A stretch of DNA of 64,000 nt from Boswellia sacra. Lineage: Eukaryota > Streptophyta > Magnoliopsida > Sapindales > Burseraceae. The notes under the pieces were generated by a model. It did no database searches, was not told the DNA's origin, and was given only the letters and a program-made list of their open reading frames with translations. Below are positions 36,872-48,165 of this stretch, piece after piece (the first letter of the stretch is position 1; each line of letters begins with the position of its first letter). A program made the position numbers and the translations under genes. The DNA lies in the NCBI GenBank assembly GCA_013180625.2, contig SNVD02006916.1:1-64000 (forward strand), written 5' to 3'.

Positions 36872-37391
36872 AAAAATAGGGTATGCCATGACAATTTACT
36901 TTTTAAGAATTTTAGTTTGAAATAAAATTGTTAGAAGATCACAAAAAGAAAAAAAAAAAAAGAGCTAACAGCTATAAAGTAGGTGTTAAATAGAATAATT
37001 CCTCAATGTGTAACATTCCAATTACATTTTTTCCCTTATCCCTGTTATATATGTAACTCCACAAAAGTAGGTTGATTCTTAATGGCTTTATTAATTGTTA
37101 AGAGCTGAAGTTCAAACTGTTTCCTATCGTTATATAAAGATCGTAATATCTAATTAAGAAATTAAGGACACAAGGACATGAGTTTGGATAATTCTGAGAT
37201 ACTTACTCGAGAGCTTGAAGGATAAATTCATGAAGCATATGTGCCTACCACCTTTGGTTTCTGGCTTTAATACCAATTCATGAAGCATCTGGGCCTCCCT
37301 CAATTTTAGTTTGTGACTCTGATATCACTTGTTGGGCTTATGGACCTCTCAAAACTCCACATTGGTATGATATTGTCTATTTTGGGTCTGA
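35577..37391. repeat. Segmental duplication, copy B, left part
   Basis: Matches 16237-18830 without the MITE. It contains the (AAT)n tract at 36826-36862 and two tandem CATGAAGCAT units at 37227-37322. It is cut at 37391 by the chromovirus and resumes at 50173. No gene is seen in this part. Confidence 0.9.
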
Positions 37392-37785
37392 TGTTACGGC
37401 CCGCCCAATTTGCTTGTTAAAGTGGTCCAAATATGCATAAGGCTTAGCCTATCTTCTAGAAAGCTTGCAAGCCCAAGCCCATCTTCTAGAATACTCTAGC
37501 AAGCCAAGTTTCTATAAAAACCTCTCCAAGGTTCATTTGTAAATCATCCAAGCATTCAAGCAAAGTTGTAAGCAAGCATTCTTGTGTAATACAAAGCTCT
37601 CTTACTTAGCAATACTTGTCTCCCTGTTCCAACTCTTCTCTTCTTGCCTACAAAGCTCTTTAGCTCAACGATCCGATCTTCTCTTTGAGCGAGAAGGCAA
37701 ACTACAAGGCTTACTTAATAACTTTCGGGTTCAAGTTGTCTAAGTGCCGCATGATCATGCTACGCAAACCTCCAAGCTCGTGACA
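37392..37785 (+). repeat. 5' LTR of a Ty3/gypsy chromovirus
   Basis: A 394-bp LTR from TGTTACGGCCCGCCC to AGCTCGTGACA. It is about 105 bases shorter than the 3' LTR at 49674-50172: a segment just ahead of the TATA motif CTATAAAAACC is missing. The primer site TTGGTATCAGAGC follows at 37787-37799. Confidence 0.92.
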
Positions 37786-37786
37786 G

Positions 37787-37799
37787 TTGGTATCAGAGC
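37787..37799 (+). other. Primer binding site of the chromovirus
   Basis: TTGGTATCAGAGC matches the initiator tRNA-Met type site and begins two bases after the LTR. Confidence 0.85.
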
Positions 37800-37817
37800 A
37801 TGGTTTGAGCACAAGAG

Positions 37818-39117
37818 CATGGCATCCGACATTGAAGTGACCATGGAGGAGCAAGTTCGTGGATGAGAGGAGAAACCTCAACCTCAGCCACGCCCACAAG
37901 GAAATGTGGTAAGTCCAAAGCTCCACCCACAGAAGCCTTGGAGCCTCGTGTTGCTAGTATAGAGCAAGCTATCTTAGGGATGGGCAATGCTATTGAAGGC
38001 CTCTCTGGCCGTCTCAAAGGCCTAGAGACGGATTATGGAGAGATCACTCAAGCCACGAAGTCCAACATCCTTGAGTTCAGTAAAGTTTATGAAAAGGAGC
38101 TTCACAACATTACACGAGAGCTCGTAGGCTTGCGAACGTTTGTGGAGCATGAGTTGTGAGCAATGCATGCAGAAGTGGGGGAATCTCACACGGAATGGGA
38201 GAAGCATCAATGTGATTGTGCTAACCTGTCTTAACAAGTGGGCTAAGCACCATGCAAGTGCATACTCCCGCCACATACAATGGCACTCGTAACGCCACGG
38301 AAGTTGAAAACTTCCTATTCGGCTTGAAGCAATACTTTGAAGCCAAACGTGTCCATGATGACACTTTGAGGATCGGCATTGCACCTACATTCCCATGAGA
38401 TGTAGCCCATTTGTGGTGGCATCGAAAGCATGGCGACACGGGCAGAGGCATCTTCTCCCTTTGCACACGGGAGGACTTCAAGAGAGAACTTCGGAAGCAC
38501 TTCTCTCCTAGCAATGCTGAAAAGAGGCAAAGGGCCGTCGATTGAAGCAAATCGGCACCATTCGGGAGTATATCAAGGAGTTCACCACCATCATCCTAGA
38601 GATCAAGGACATGTCCAAAAAGGACTCTCTCTTCTACTTCCTTGATGGGCTCAAGGATTGGGTGAGAGTCGAGCTTGAAGGGCACGGTGTGCAAAATCTC
38701 GATGATGTCATAGCCGTAGTCGAATCCCTCATAGACTACACCTCCCAATCCAAGGATAGGAAGGCCAGCCATGGAAAAGGTAGGGGAGAGCGGAATACCA
38801 AGAAAGACCATGCTCGAAAGGAAGGTGGTGTGAGTAAACCATTTGGGGGAGACAAGCGCGACACGCCTAACAAATGTAAGTCTGACGCCCCTAAGCCCAA
38901 AAGTCCTTGTTTCATTTGTGATGGCCCTCATTGGGTGCGTGATTGTTCAAAGAGGAAGATCCTCAATGCCCTAGCCACTCAATATGAGGGCGTACAAAAT
39001 GAGAAGCCCCAAGCGAGGATGGGTTCTCTCTGCACCATTGGCGCACTTAAAAGACCCACCCATATTCAAAAGGGTCTAATGTACGTGAACACCACAATCA
39101 ATGGCAAGGATGTGTAG
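37818..39117 (+). pseudogene. Chromovirus gag, broken
   Basis: Remnant of the gypsy gag. A coiled-coil-like N-part (ALEPRVASIEQAI; LSGRLKGLETDYGEI) is followed by the gag core near 38300-38520 (NFLFGLKQYFEAK; LRKHFSPSNAEKRQR). A longer open stretch, 38542-39117, carries REYIKEFTTIILEIKDMS and a zinc-knuckle variant CFICDGPHWVRDC near 38907. Stops lie at 38158, 38398 and 38542 and one at 39115 separates gag from protease. The knuckle has three rather than four residues between the second Cys and His, a form known in some plant chromoviruses. Confidence 0.85.
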
Positions 39118-39570
39118 GCAATGCTTGATACGGGAGCCACGCATAACTTTATTTCTGAAGAAGAGGCCAAACGGTTAGGCCTCAAATATACCAATGAAAG
39201 AGGCACCATCAAGGCAGTAAACTTACCCGTCAAGGCAATATTGGGGGTGTCTAAGGCAACATCGATAGAACTTGGCAGTTGGATGATTTCTCCATCGTCC
39301 CCATGGATGACTTTCAAGCAGTGTTGGGCATGAAATTCTTCGACCAAGTCCATGCTTTCCCCATACCGACTTCTAACTCCCTTAGCATCCTCAATGGGAG
39401 TCAAATCATGTATGGTTATGGCCGAACGTGCAGCAAAGGTTGAGAACAAGATGCTATCTGCGCTAAAATTCAAACGAGGGATGAAGAAGGATCTAAGTTT
39501 CCTTGCCATCGTTCGTAAGTTAAACGATAGGGAGGCCATCACCATTTCCAAGGACCCATTGTCAAGATAA
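39118..39570 (+). pseudogene. Chromovirus aspartic protease, broken
   Basis: The active-site motif is clear: MLDTGATHNFISEEEAKRLG at 39121. Downstream the frame is disturbed near 39275 (ELGSW...) and continues in another frame. It would release the mature proteins of the element if intact. Confidence 0.8.
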
Positions 39571-39768
39571 GTCCAAGCCGTCCTTGAGGAATACAAGGAC
39601 ATCATGCCCCAAGAGCTTCCAAAGAAGTTGACTCCACGACAAGAAGTGGATCACCAAATTGAGTTGGAGCCTGGTGCCAAGCCTCTAGCCATGGCACCTT
39701 ACCGCATGGTGCCACCCGAACTTGCAGAGTTAAAGAAGTAACTCCAAGATCTCCTTGATGCGGGATAC
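39571..39768 (+). pseudogene. Chromovirus RT, N-terminal part before the insertion
   Basis: Reads DHQIELEPGAKPLAMAPYRM and LAELKK, then a stop at 39739 and LQDLLDAGY, where the family A copia interrupts. The frame resumes with [20 protein letters not shown] at 47019. GATAC at 39764-39768 is repeated at 47014-47018. Confidence 0.9.
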
Positions 39769-41532
39769 TGTTGACCCAGGTATGGCAACCCAAGAGGGGG
39801 GTGAATTGGGTTTTTATTTATCAAAACGGATTTGTAAAACTCTTCTTGAAAATCAAAATTAGTTTACTCTTTCTTTGATAATGAAGGTGAAGAAGATGAA
39901 ATTAGAAGTTATCAAATATGTAATCAAGAGAATAATAATAATGAACAATCACAAGTGCAAGTAGATGTAAAGAGTATAAGGATAGAGAGAGTGCAAACTC
40001 GATGTACGTGGTTCGGCAAACCTTGCCTACGTCCACGGGCTCCTAGCTCTACGAGCTAAGCTTTCCACTAAGTTGTATAAATCTTTACAACTTGCTTGAT
40101 GAGCAACCTCACCAAGACTTTTTCTTCCAACTCTTGATAACACCACACCAAGAGTTATTCTTGATGAAGAACCTCACCAAGGCAACTTCCTTCAACCCTT
40201 GATAACACCACACCAAGAGTTCTTCTTGATGAACAACCTCACCAAGGCAACTTTCTCCAACTCTTGATAACACCACACCAAGAGTTCCTCTTGATGAACA
40301 ACCTCACCAAGGAAAGAATTCTCTCAAGGATAACTTTTATCCTTTACAAGTAGATCTCACTCTCACCACAATACAAGAACAAAGAAAATTTTTACAACAA
40401 AAGTACAATTCTCTTCAAAGAGTAGATAAAGAATATAAAACTCTCTAGACTTGATATTTTTCTTATTTTTTGCTTGATAAAATGCTTCTCTTGCCGCTTC
40501 TTGAATGCATGGGAGAATGGCTCCTTTTATAGGCAATGAGATGAACTTAATCAAGCGAAGACACCAACTCCAAATTTTCTACCCACCATAAAAATCGTAA
40601 TATTGTCTGCCATTTTTGTCAGTGTTCCGTTTGAAATTTGAAAATCTTAAAAACATAAACGATTTGCAAATTTGAATAAGCTTTCCAACGCATCAAGAAT
40701 CAAGTTATTTGGATATCTGTATCTCAAGATATGGCCAAAACACCATTCGGTGCTCATGTGACTTGATTTTTCTTTCTTGTGTCAGTCCACCAAATTGAAT
40801 GATAATTCTGTCAGCCTTCCGTTTGAAATTTGAATTTCTTCAAAACATAAAAATCTGAATATTTGAATAAAAGTTCCAAAACATTAAGAATCAAAGCATT
40901 TGGATATCTCTATCTTAAGATATGGCCAAAACACCATTCGGTGCTCATGTGAGTTAATTTTTCTTCTCTGTGTCAGTCCACCGAATTGCAAGTCAATTAT
41001 GTCAGCCTTCCATTTGAAATTTGAATTTCTTCAAAACATATGAAATGTTTCTCATTAAGTCTTCTTTCCAATGCCATAATAATCAAGTCATTTTGATTTT
41101 TCTAGCTCATGATATGTCCAAAGGAGTATTCAGTGCTCATGTTAGATGCTTCCATTTGTCTTTCAATTTGCATGATGATTTGGACAACCTTGCACTTGAA
41201 ATTTGAATTTCTTTAAAACATATGAAATGTTATAAATTGAGTAAGCTTTCCAAAGGCTCAAGAATCACATCATTCAGACATCTATAGAGATATATATGAC
41301 TAATTGATTGAACATTACTCATGTATCACATTCCTTGAGTCAAACCTTGTTCTCAAATTTTGGTGCCTTTTAACATGTAGTCTTCTCCTTAGCTTCAACA
41401 CTTGAGCCTTTTCTTGATTTTACAATTATTTCAATGATATTACTCTTGCACATAAATAAACATGTTAGTAAATCATAATGAATCAATGTGTATTGTTATC
41501 ATCAAAATTATCATGTAGCCTTAGGGCTAACA
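39769..41532 (-). repeat. 3' LTR of copia family A, copy 2
   Basis: 1764-bp LTR with TGTTAGCC/GGTCAACA ends on the minus strand. It includes the four-unit minisatellite at 40094-40320. Outside it on the right lies the polypurine tract. Confidence 0.95.
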
Positions 41533-41725
41533 ATCTCCCCCTTTTTGATGATGACAAACCATTGATTGCTTTAAAATATAATCTAAAATCAAGAATGAAA
41601 ATATAATCAACAATAAGTAAAAAGAGAGCAATTGTTATGAATATAAGCAAACCATCCAAGCCATCCATTTCTCCCCCTTTTGTTATCATCAAAAAGATGT
41701 AGTCAAATTAATTACTCCCCCTAAA
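41533..41725 (-). other. Repeated polypurine tracts next to the 3' LTR
   Basis: On the minus strand AAAAAGGGGGAGA abuts the LTR (41535-41547). A near copy AAAAGGGGGAGAA lies at 41670-41683 and AGGGGGAGT at 41712-41721. Repeated polypurine tracts ahead of the 3' LTR are a known Sirevirus trait. Confidence 0.75.
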
Positions 41726-41901
41726 TATTTTCTCCCCGTTAACATATGCTACCATTTAAAGATTATCATATAAAAGAAAAATTAAGACATATCTAACATA
41801 ACTACTTCTCTTCTAATTATGCAAAATCTATATTGACTAAGGGGTTTAGTCATATTTGGGTCTAGGGACTAATTCTCAAACTAGATTTCTCTCAAATTGG
41901 T

Positions 41902-43110
41902 TCAATTCTTCTTGCATAGCCAAAATCCAACTTTCATCATTTTCGGCTTCTTTAAAGATTTTGGTTCAAATTGAGAGACAAAAGCAAAATGATTACAAAA
42001 GTTCTTAAAAGAAGATCTAGTTTTCATACCTTGTGATGGTCCACCAATAATGAGATCTTTAGGGTGAGCTTTTGCATACCTCCATTCCTTTGGTAATTCT
42101 TGGGAAGAATCATTTACTTCCTCAAGTTTTTCTTGTTGAAGTTGCAATTCATCTTGGCTCTTTTTATCAAGCCTTGATTCCTTGATTTGCCTTTCTACCT
42201 CAACAATATCATCATCTAAATTCTTTGAAGAAATAACATTAGTTTCATAAAATTCAACATGCATAGATTCTTCAATAGTAAGAGTCTTTTTGTTAAAAAC
42301 TCTATATGCTTTACTATGGTTGGAGTAGCCAACAAAAATTCCAACATCGGCTTTTGCATCAAATTTTTCAAGGTTATCCCTAGTGTTTAAAATAAAACAT
42401 TTACATCCAAAAACTTTAAAAAATCCAATGTTGGGTTTTCTTCCTTTCCAAAGTTCATAAGGAGTTTTCTTCATTAAAGCTCTAATATGGACTCTATTGA
42501 TTATAAAGCATGTGGTATTAACGGCTTCGCCCCAAAAATATTTTGGCAAATTATTTTCAAGTAACATGGTCCTAGCCATTTCTTGGATAGTCCTATTTTC
42601 CTCTCAACAACACCATTTTGTTGTGGAGTTCTAGGTGAGGAAAAATTATGCTCAAAACCATTTTCATCACAAAGATTTTCAAATGCAACATTGTCTACTT
42701 CACCACCATGATCACTCCTATTGGACACAATAGAATACCCTTTTGATTTTGGACTCTTTTTGCAAATTTTGAAAAAGCTTGTATGGCCTCATTTTTAGTT
42801 TTCAAGAATAATACCCAAGTGAATCTTGAATAATCATCCACAATAACAAAAACATAATACTTTCCACCAAGGCTTTGAGTTCTTGATGGTCCAAATAAAT
42901 CCAAATGAAGTAATTGTAGAGGTTTATTTGTTGAAATAAATTTCTTTTGTTTAAAAGAAGTTCTCACTTGTTTTCCAAATTGACAAGCATCACAAATCTT
43001 ATCATTTTCAAATTTTATTTTTGGAAGACCATCAACTAAATCATTTTTAGAAATTTTTGAAATTGTGTCCATGCTAGCATGACCTAACCTTCTATGCCAT
43101 AACTAAGCAT
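41902..43110 (-). pseudogene. Copia family A integrase, truncated at RT
   Basis: Minus-strand integrase. The pre-integrase zinc region and catalytic core lie at 42695-43072 (FENDKICDACQFGKQVRTSF; KYYVFVIVDDYSRFTWVLFL). The core continues at 42501-42728 (SDHGGEVDNVAFENLCDENG; SPRTPQQNGVVERK), and the C-terminal part is 41902-42579 (YFWGEAVNTTCFIINRVHIR; FGCKCFILN). Frameshifts lie near 42700 and 42580. The frame enters the very start of RT (GFWLCKKN, i.e. a shifted SWILAMQEE) and then the sequence jumps to the 3' untranslated region near 41890. RT and RNase H are therefore deleted. Confidence 0.85.
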
Positions 43111-43224
43111 CATGATTAACAATGAAACAATTTTCTACATGATCATTAACATCAATATCAATTGTATAAATATTACCACATCTATTACCAACAAATAATG
43201 TCTTATTGTTACTAACATCCTTAA

Positions 43225-43500
43225 TCACACATCTATTAGGCTCAAAAGTAACAAAATATCCTTATCACACAATTGACTAATGCTAATCAAATCATGTTTT
43301 AAACCATGAACAAGCAAAACATCTTTAATAATAGGTGAAGAAGGGTTACCAATATCACCATGTCCCATTACCCTTCCTTTGGCATTATCACCGAATGTCA
43401 CATATCCTCCTTTCTTCATGATTAATCTTAAGAACTTGGAGGCATCTCCGGTCATATGCCTTGAGCATCCACTATCTAAGTACCACTTGTGTTTGCCACT
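43225..43500 (-). pseudogene. Copia family A protease region
   Basis: The retroviral-type aspartic protease site is visible as WYLDSGCSRHMTGDASKF near 43440-43490, followed by GGYVTFGDNAKGRVMGHGDI and LLVHGLKHDLISISQLCD. A frameshift breaks it near 43255. Confidence 0.75.
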
Positions 43501-43590
43501 CTTTTGTCTCTACAATCAACATTCAAGGAGTAACTTTTTGGTACCCAAAAGTTCTTGGGTCCTTGGGGGTTAGTTTTGGTACTTTTTCTC

Positions 43591-45184
43591 TTAAATATAG
43601 CAAGAATGCACTTTGTGTCCTTTTCTTCCACAATAAGTACATGAATGATTAGGATTATTCCTAGAAGATGCATGAGCAAAATAATTTTTAAAATACTTTT
43701 GATTTTTATGAGTTTTATATCCTAAACCTCTTTTATCAAAAACACACCTTTGGTTTTGTAACATAGAATTCAAATTTTTTGTGCTTTTTGTAAAACTATC
43801 AACAATATTTCTTAAGTCATTATTTTCCTTTTTCAAAATAGCATTTTGTTTCTCCAATTTATCAAAATCCTTTTGTTTTAAAATGTCATTTTCAGTTTTT
43901 AATAAATGTATTTGACTTTCCAAACTTTCAAAATCTTTTTGCTTTAAAATTTCATTTTCATTTTCTAAAGCTTCATTTATTTCTACCACCTCTTCTAATT
44001 GAGATAACATGATTTTTGACTTCTTTTTGAAAGCATTAATTTTTGAATTTTGCTTATCAACTTGCACATGTAAATTTTGGAATGCTTCAAGTAATTCATC
44101 ATATGAAAGTTTAGGATCATAGTTTAGAATACTTACCTCATCTTCACTTAAAGCCATGAAGCACATGTTTGCCACTTCGCAATCTTCTTCTTCGGTGGAG
44201 CAAGCTTCACTATCATCCCAATTTATGGCTTTCATTGCTTTGGATTTCTTGTTTTGACTCTTGAAGTAAGGACAATTCATCTTTACATGTCTCGGTTTCT
44301 TGCACTCATAGCAAATGACTTGATCATTTTTCTTATCTTGCTTTGAGCTTTGCCCTTTGTACTCCCTTCTAGAATTCTTCTTGAATCCTTGGTTTCTTCT
44401 AATCATCCTTTTTAGCTTTCTTGTGATGAATGCAAGATCTTCATCGTCTCCTTCGTCGTCGGACTCATCATCTTCTTTTGTTGAAGATTTGAAAGTGATA
44501 TTTTTCTTTTTCTTGAAATCTTCTTCATTCTCCCTCAAGGTGATTTCATGAGTCATGAGAGAACCCATAAGTTCTTCTAATGGTAGTTTGGTGAGGTCCT
44601 TTGCTTCTTGAATTGCCGTCACCTTTGGCTCCCAAGAGTTTGGTAGACACCTAAGAATCTTTCTCACCATTTCAACATTAGAATAAGATTTACCAAGAGA
44701 TTTCAAACTATTAATAATATCCGTAAATCTAGTAAACATTTCAGAAAATGATTCATCCGATTTCATCTTAAAAAGCTCATAACTATGAACTAGCATACTA
44801 ATTTTGGATTCTTTAACTTGACTAGTTTCGTCATGAGTTACTTCAAGTGTGTGGCATATTTCTTGTGCCGTAGAACAAGTAGATATTCTATTAAACTCAT
44901 TTCTATCTAGAGCACAATACAACACATTCATAGCTTTAGCATTCAAACTCAATTTCTTTTTATCATCTTCACTAAACTCTTTAGGTTCTTTAAGCATGCA
45001 TCCCCATTTTCAATTTTGGTAGGAACAAAAGGTCCTTCCAAAACAATAGACCACAAATCATAATCAAAAGATTTCAAGAAAATACTCATTCTAGTTTCCA
45101 ATAAGAGTAATCACTTCCATTAAAAAATGGAGGTCTAGAGATAGAAAGTCCCTCAACATATGAAGTTGAATTAAAAGTTGCCAT
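43591..45184 (-). pseudogene. Copia family A gag, nearly full length
   Basis: Gag starts at the ATG at 45182-45184. It has small frame breaks before 44997 and is then open for 468 codons to 43591. It carries the gag core (SYELFKMKSDESFSEMFTRF), a zinc knuckle CYECKKPRHVKMNC, an acidic/Ser stretch, a long coiled coil with repeated ILKQKDFE, and a second zinc knuckle CTYCGRKGHKVHSC. A C-terminal second knuckle and coiled coil fit the Sirevirus gag layout. It is the best-preserved gag in the window and might still make particle protein from the 44997 ORF. Confidence 0.85.
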
Positions 45185-45225
45185 AGCTCAAAAATCGGTT
45201 AAGATTTAAAAAAATGAGCAACCTT

Positions 45226-45237
45226 GCTCTGATACCA
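45226..45237 (-). other. Primer binding site of copia family A, copy 2
   Basis: TGGTATCAGAGC on the minus strand, two bases inside the LTR end at 45240. Confidence 0.9.
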
Positions 45238-45239
45238 CT

Positions 45240-47013
45240 TGTTGACCCAGGTATGGCAACCCAAGAGGGGGGTGAATTGGGTTTTTATTTATCAAAACGG
45301 ATTTGTAAAACTCTTCTTGAAAATCAAAATTAGTTTACTCTTTCTTTGATAATGAAGGTGAAGAAGATGAAATTAGAAGTTATCAAATATGTAATTAAGA
45401 GAATAATAATAATGAACAATCACAAGTACAAGTAAATGTAAAGAGTATAAGGATAGAGAGAGTGCAAACTCGATGTACGTGGCTCGGCAAACCTTGCCTA
45501 CGTCCACGGGCTCCTAGCTCCACGAGCTAAGCTTTCCACTAAGTTGTAGAAATCTTTACAACTTGCTTGATGAGCAACCTCACCAAGACTTTTCTTCCAA
45601 CTCTTGATAACACCACACCAAGAGTTCTTCTTGATGAACAACCTCACCAAGGCAACTTCCTTCAACCCTTGATAACACCACACCAAGAGTTCTTCTTGAT
45701 GAAAAACCTCACCAAGGCAACTTTCTTCAACTCTTGATAACACCACACCAAGAGTTCTTCTTGATGAACAACATCACCAAGGAAAGAGTTCTCTCAAGGA
45801 TAACTTTTATCCTTTACAAGTAGATCTCACTCTCACCACAATACAAGAACAAAGAAAATTTTTACAACAAAAGTACAACTCTCTTCAACGAGTAGATAAA
45901 GAATATAAAACTCTCTAGACTTGATATTTCTCTTATTTTTTGCTTGATAAAATGCTTCTCTTGCCCCTTCTTGAATGCATGGGAGAATGGCTCCTTTTAT
46001 AGGCAAATGAGATGAACTTAATCAAGTGAAGACACCAACTCCAAATTTTCTGCCCACCATAAAAACCATAATTTTGTATGCCATTTTTGTCAATGTTTCG
46101 TTTGAAATTTGAAAATATGAAAAACATAAAACATTTGTACATTTGACTAAGCTTTCCAACGCATCAAGAATCAAGTCATTTGGATATCTGTAGCTCAAGA
46201 TATGGCCAAAACACCATTCGGTGCTCATGTGACTTGATTTTTCTTTCTTGTATCAGTCCACCAAATTGAATGATAATTCTGTCAGCCTTCTGTTTGAAAT
46301 TTGAATTTATTCAAAACATAAAAGATCTGAATATTTGAATAAGATTTCCAAAACATTAAGAATCAAAGCATTTGGATATCTCTATCTTAAGATATGGCCA
46401 AAACACCATTCGGTGCTCATGTGAGTTGATTTTTCTTCTTTGTGTCAGTCCACCGAATTGCATGTCAATTATGTCGGCCTTCTGTTTGAAATTTGAATTT
46501 TTTCAAAAACATATGAAATGTTCTTCATTAAGTCATCTTTCCAATGCCATAAGAATCAAGTCATTTTGATTTTTCTAGCTCAAGATATGTCCAAAGGAGT
46601 ATTCGGTGCTCATGTCAGCTGCTTCCATTTGTCTTTCAATTTGCATGATGATTTGGACAATCTTACACTTGAAATTTGAATTTCTTTAAAACATATGAAA
46701 TGTTATAAATTGAGTAAGCTTTCCAAAGGATCATGAATTACATCATTTGGATATTTGTAGAGATATATATGACCAATTGATTGAACATTGCTCATGTGTC
46801 ATATTCCTTGAATCAAACCTTATTCTTAAACTTTGGTGCCTTTAATATGTAGTCTTCTCCTTAGCTTCAACACTTCATTTTAATAAGCCTCTTCTTGATT
46901 TTACAATTATTTCAATGATATTACTCTTACACATAAATAAACATGTTAGTAAATCACAATGAATCAATGTGTATTGTTATCATCAAAATTATCATGTAGC
47001 CTTAGGGCTAACA
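45240..47013 (-). repeat. 5' LTR of copia family A, copy 2
   Basis: 1774-bp LTR, with minisatellite at 45563-45790. Flanked on the right by the target duplication GATAC (47014-47018) and the resumed chromovirus RT frame. Confidence 0.95.
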
Positions 47014-47018
47014 GATAC

Positions 47019-48165
47019 ATCCAGCCCTCGAAAGCTTCATATGGTGCACCCGTCCTTTTCCAAAAGAAAAAGGATGGATTCTTTCGCATGTGTATCGACT
47101 ATCAGGCACTTAACAAGATCACCATAAAAAACAAGTATCGATTCCACTAATTGCGGAGTTGTCCAACCAACTTGGGAAGGCTCGATACTTCACAAAGCTT
47201 GACTTAAGGTCGGGGTACTACCAAATGCATATTGCAAAGGGTGATGAACGAAAGACCACTTGCGTGACAAGGTACGGTGCTTATGAATTCTTAGTCATGC
47301 CATTTGGTCTCACCAATGCACCCGCTACATTTTGCACCCTCATGAACAAGCTCTTCCATCCCTATCTTGATCGGTTCATAGTAGTCTACTTGGACGACAT
47401 TGTCATTTATAACATAACTCATGAAGAGCATGTGCAACATCTCCAACAAGTCTTCCAAATGCTTCGCAACAACAAACTCTACGTCAAGAAGGAAAAATGT
47501 TCCTTTACTCAATAAGAGGTAGAGTTCCTTGGCTACCGAATATACGATGGAAAACTTATGATGGAGTGAAGGTGAAGGCCATTCAGGAATGGGAGCCTCC
47601 CACCAAGGTACCAGAGCTATGTTCATTCCTTGGGCTTTAACTATTATAGGCGATTTATCAAGGGCTACTCAGCCAAAGCCGCTCCACTCATAGATCTTCT
47701 CAAGAAGAACCATACTTGGCACTGGTCTAAAAATTGCCAACATGCCTTCGAGGAGTTGAAGAAGGCAATATGCAAGGAACCGGTGTTGATGCTACCCGAC
47801 CACACCAAGCCATTCGAGATACACACGGACACCTCCAACTTTGTCATAGGGGGAGTTCTTATGCAAGAAGGGCACCCTATTGCATACGAGAGCTGCAAGC
47901 TTAATGACACGGAGCGATGATACACGGTCCAAGAGAAGAAAATGACCGCCATCATTCATTGCCTACGGGTTTGACTACACTATTTGCTTGGCTTACATTT
48001 CGTCAGCAAGACGGACAATGTGGCCACAAGTTATTTTCACACACAAAAAAAGCTAAGCCCCAAACAAGCACGATGGCAAGACTTCTTGGCTGAGTTTAAC
48101 TACAGGCTAGAGTACAAAGCGGGTAAGGCAAACGTTATGGCCGATGCCTTAAGTCGCAAGGGGGA
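47019..48165 (+). pseudogene. Chromovirus RT and RNase H, after the insertion
   Basis: RT resumes with [20 protein letters not shown], then shifts frame near 47150 and carries GKARYFTKLDLRSGYYQMHI, VMPFGLTNAPATF and the catalytic YLDDIVIY (about 47388). A stop lies at 47513. RNase H follows with [20 protein letters not shown] and ends at KAGKANVMADALSRK near 48160, with stops at 47918 and 47972. Inactive as it stands. Confidence 0.9.

Larger units (their letters stand above)
39769..47013 (-). mobile_element. Copia family A element, copy 2, RT/RNase H deleted
   Basis: A 7245-bp Sirevirus-type element on the minus strand with two LTRs (39769-41532, 45240-47013), primer site and polypurine tract, inserted in the chromovirus RT and flanked by the perfect 5-bp duplication GATAC. 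The internal region is only 3707 bp. Gag, protease and integrase remain but nearly all of RT and RNase H is gone. The first ~250 bases of the two LTRs differ at four sites by eye, all transitions, which suggests a fairly young insertion. It would need enzyme in trans to move. Confidence 0.95.

Noticed and set aside
38022..39605. Several minus-strand open frames of 100-180 codons
   Set aside because: They are antisense shadows of the chromovirus gag and protease, whose GC-richer codons keep the opposite strand open.
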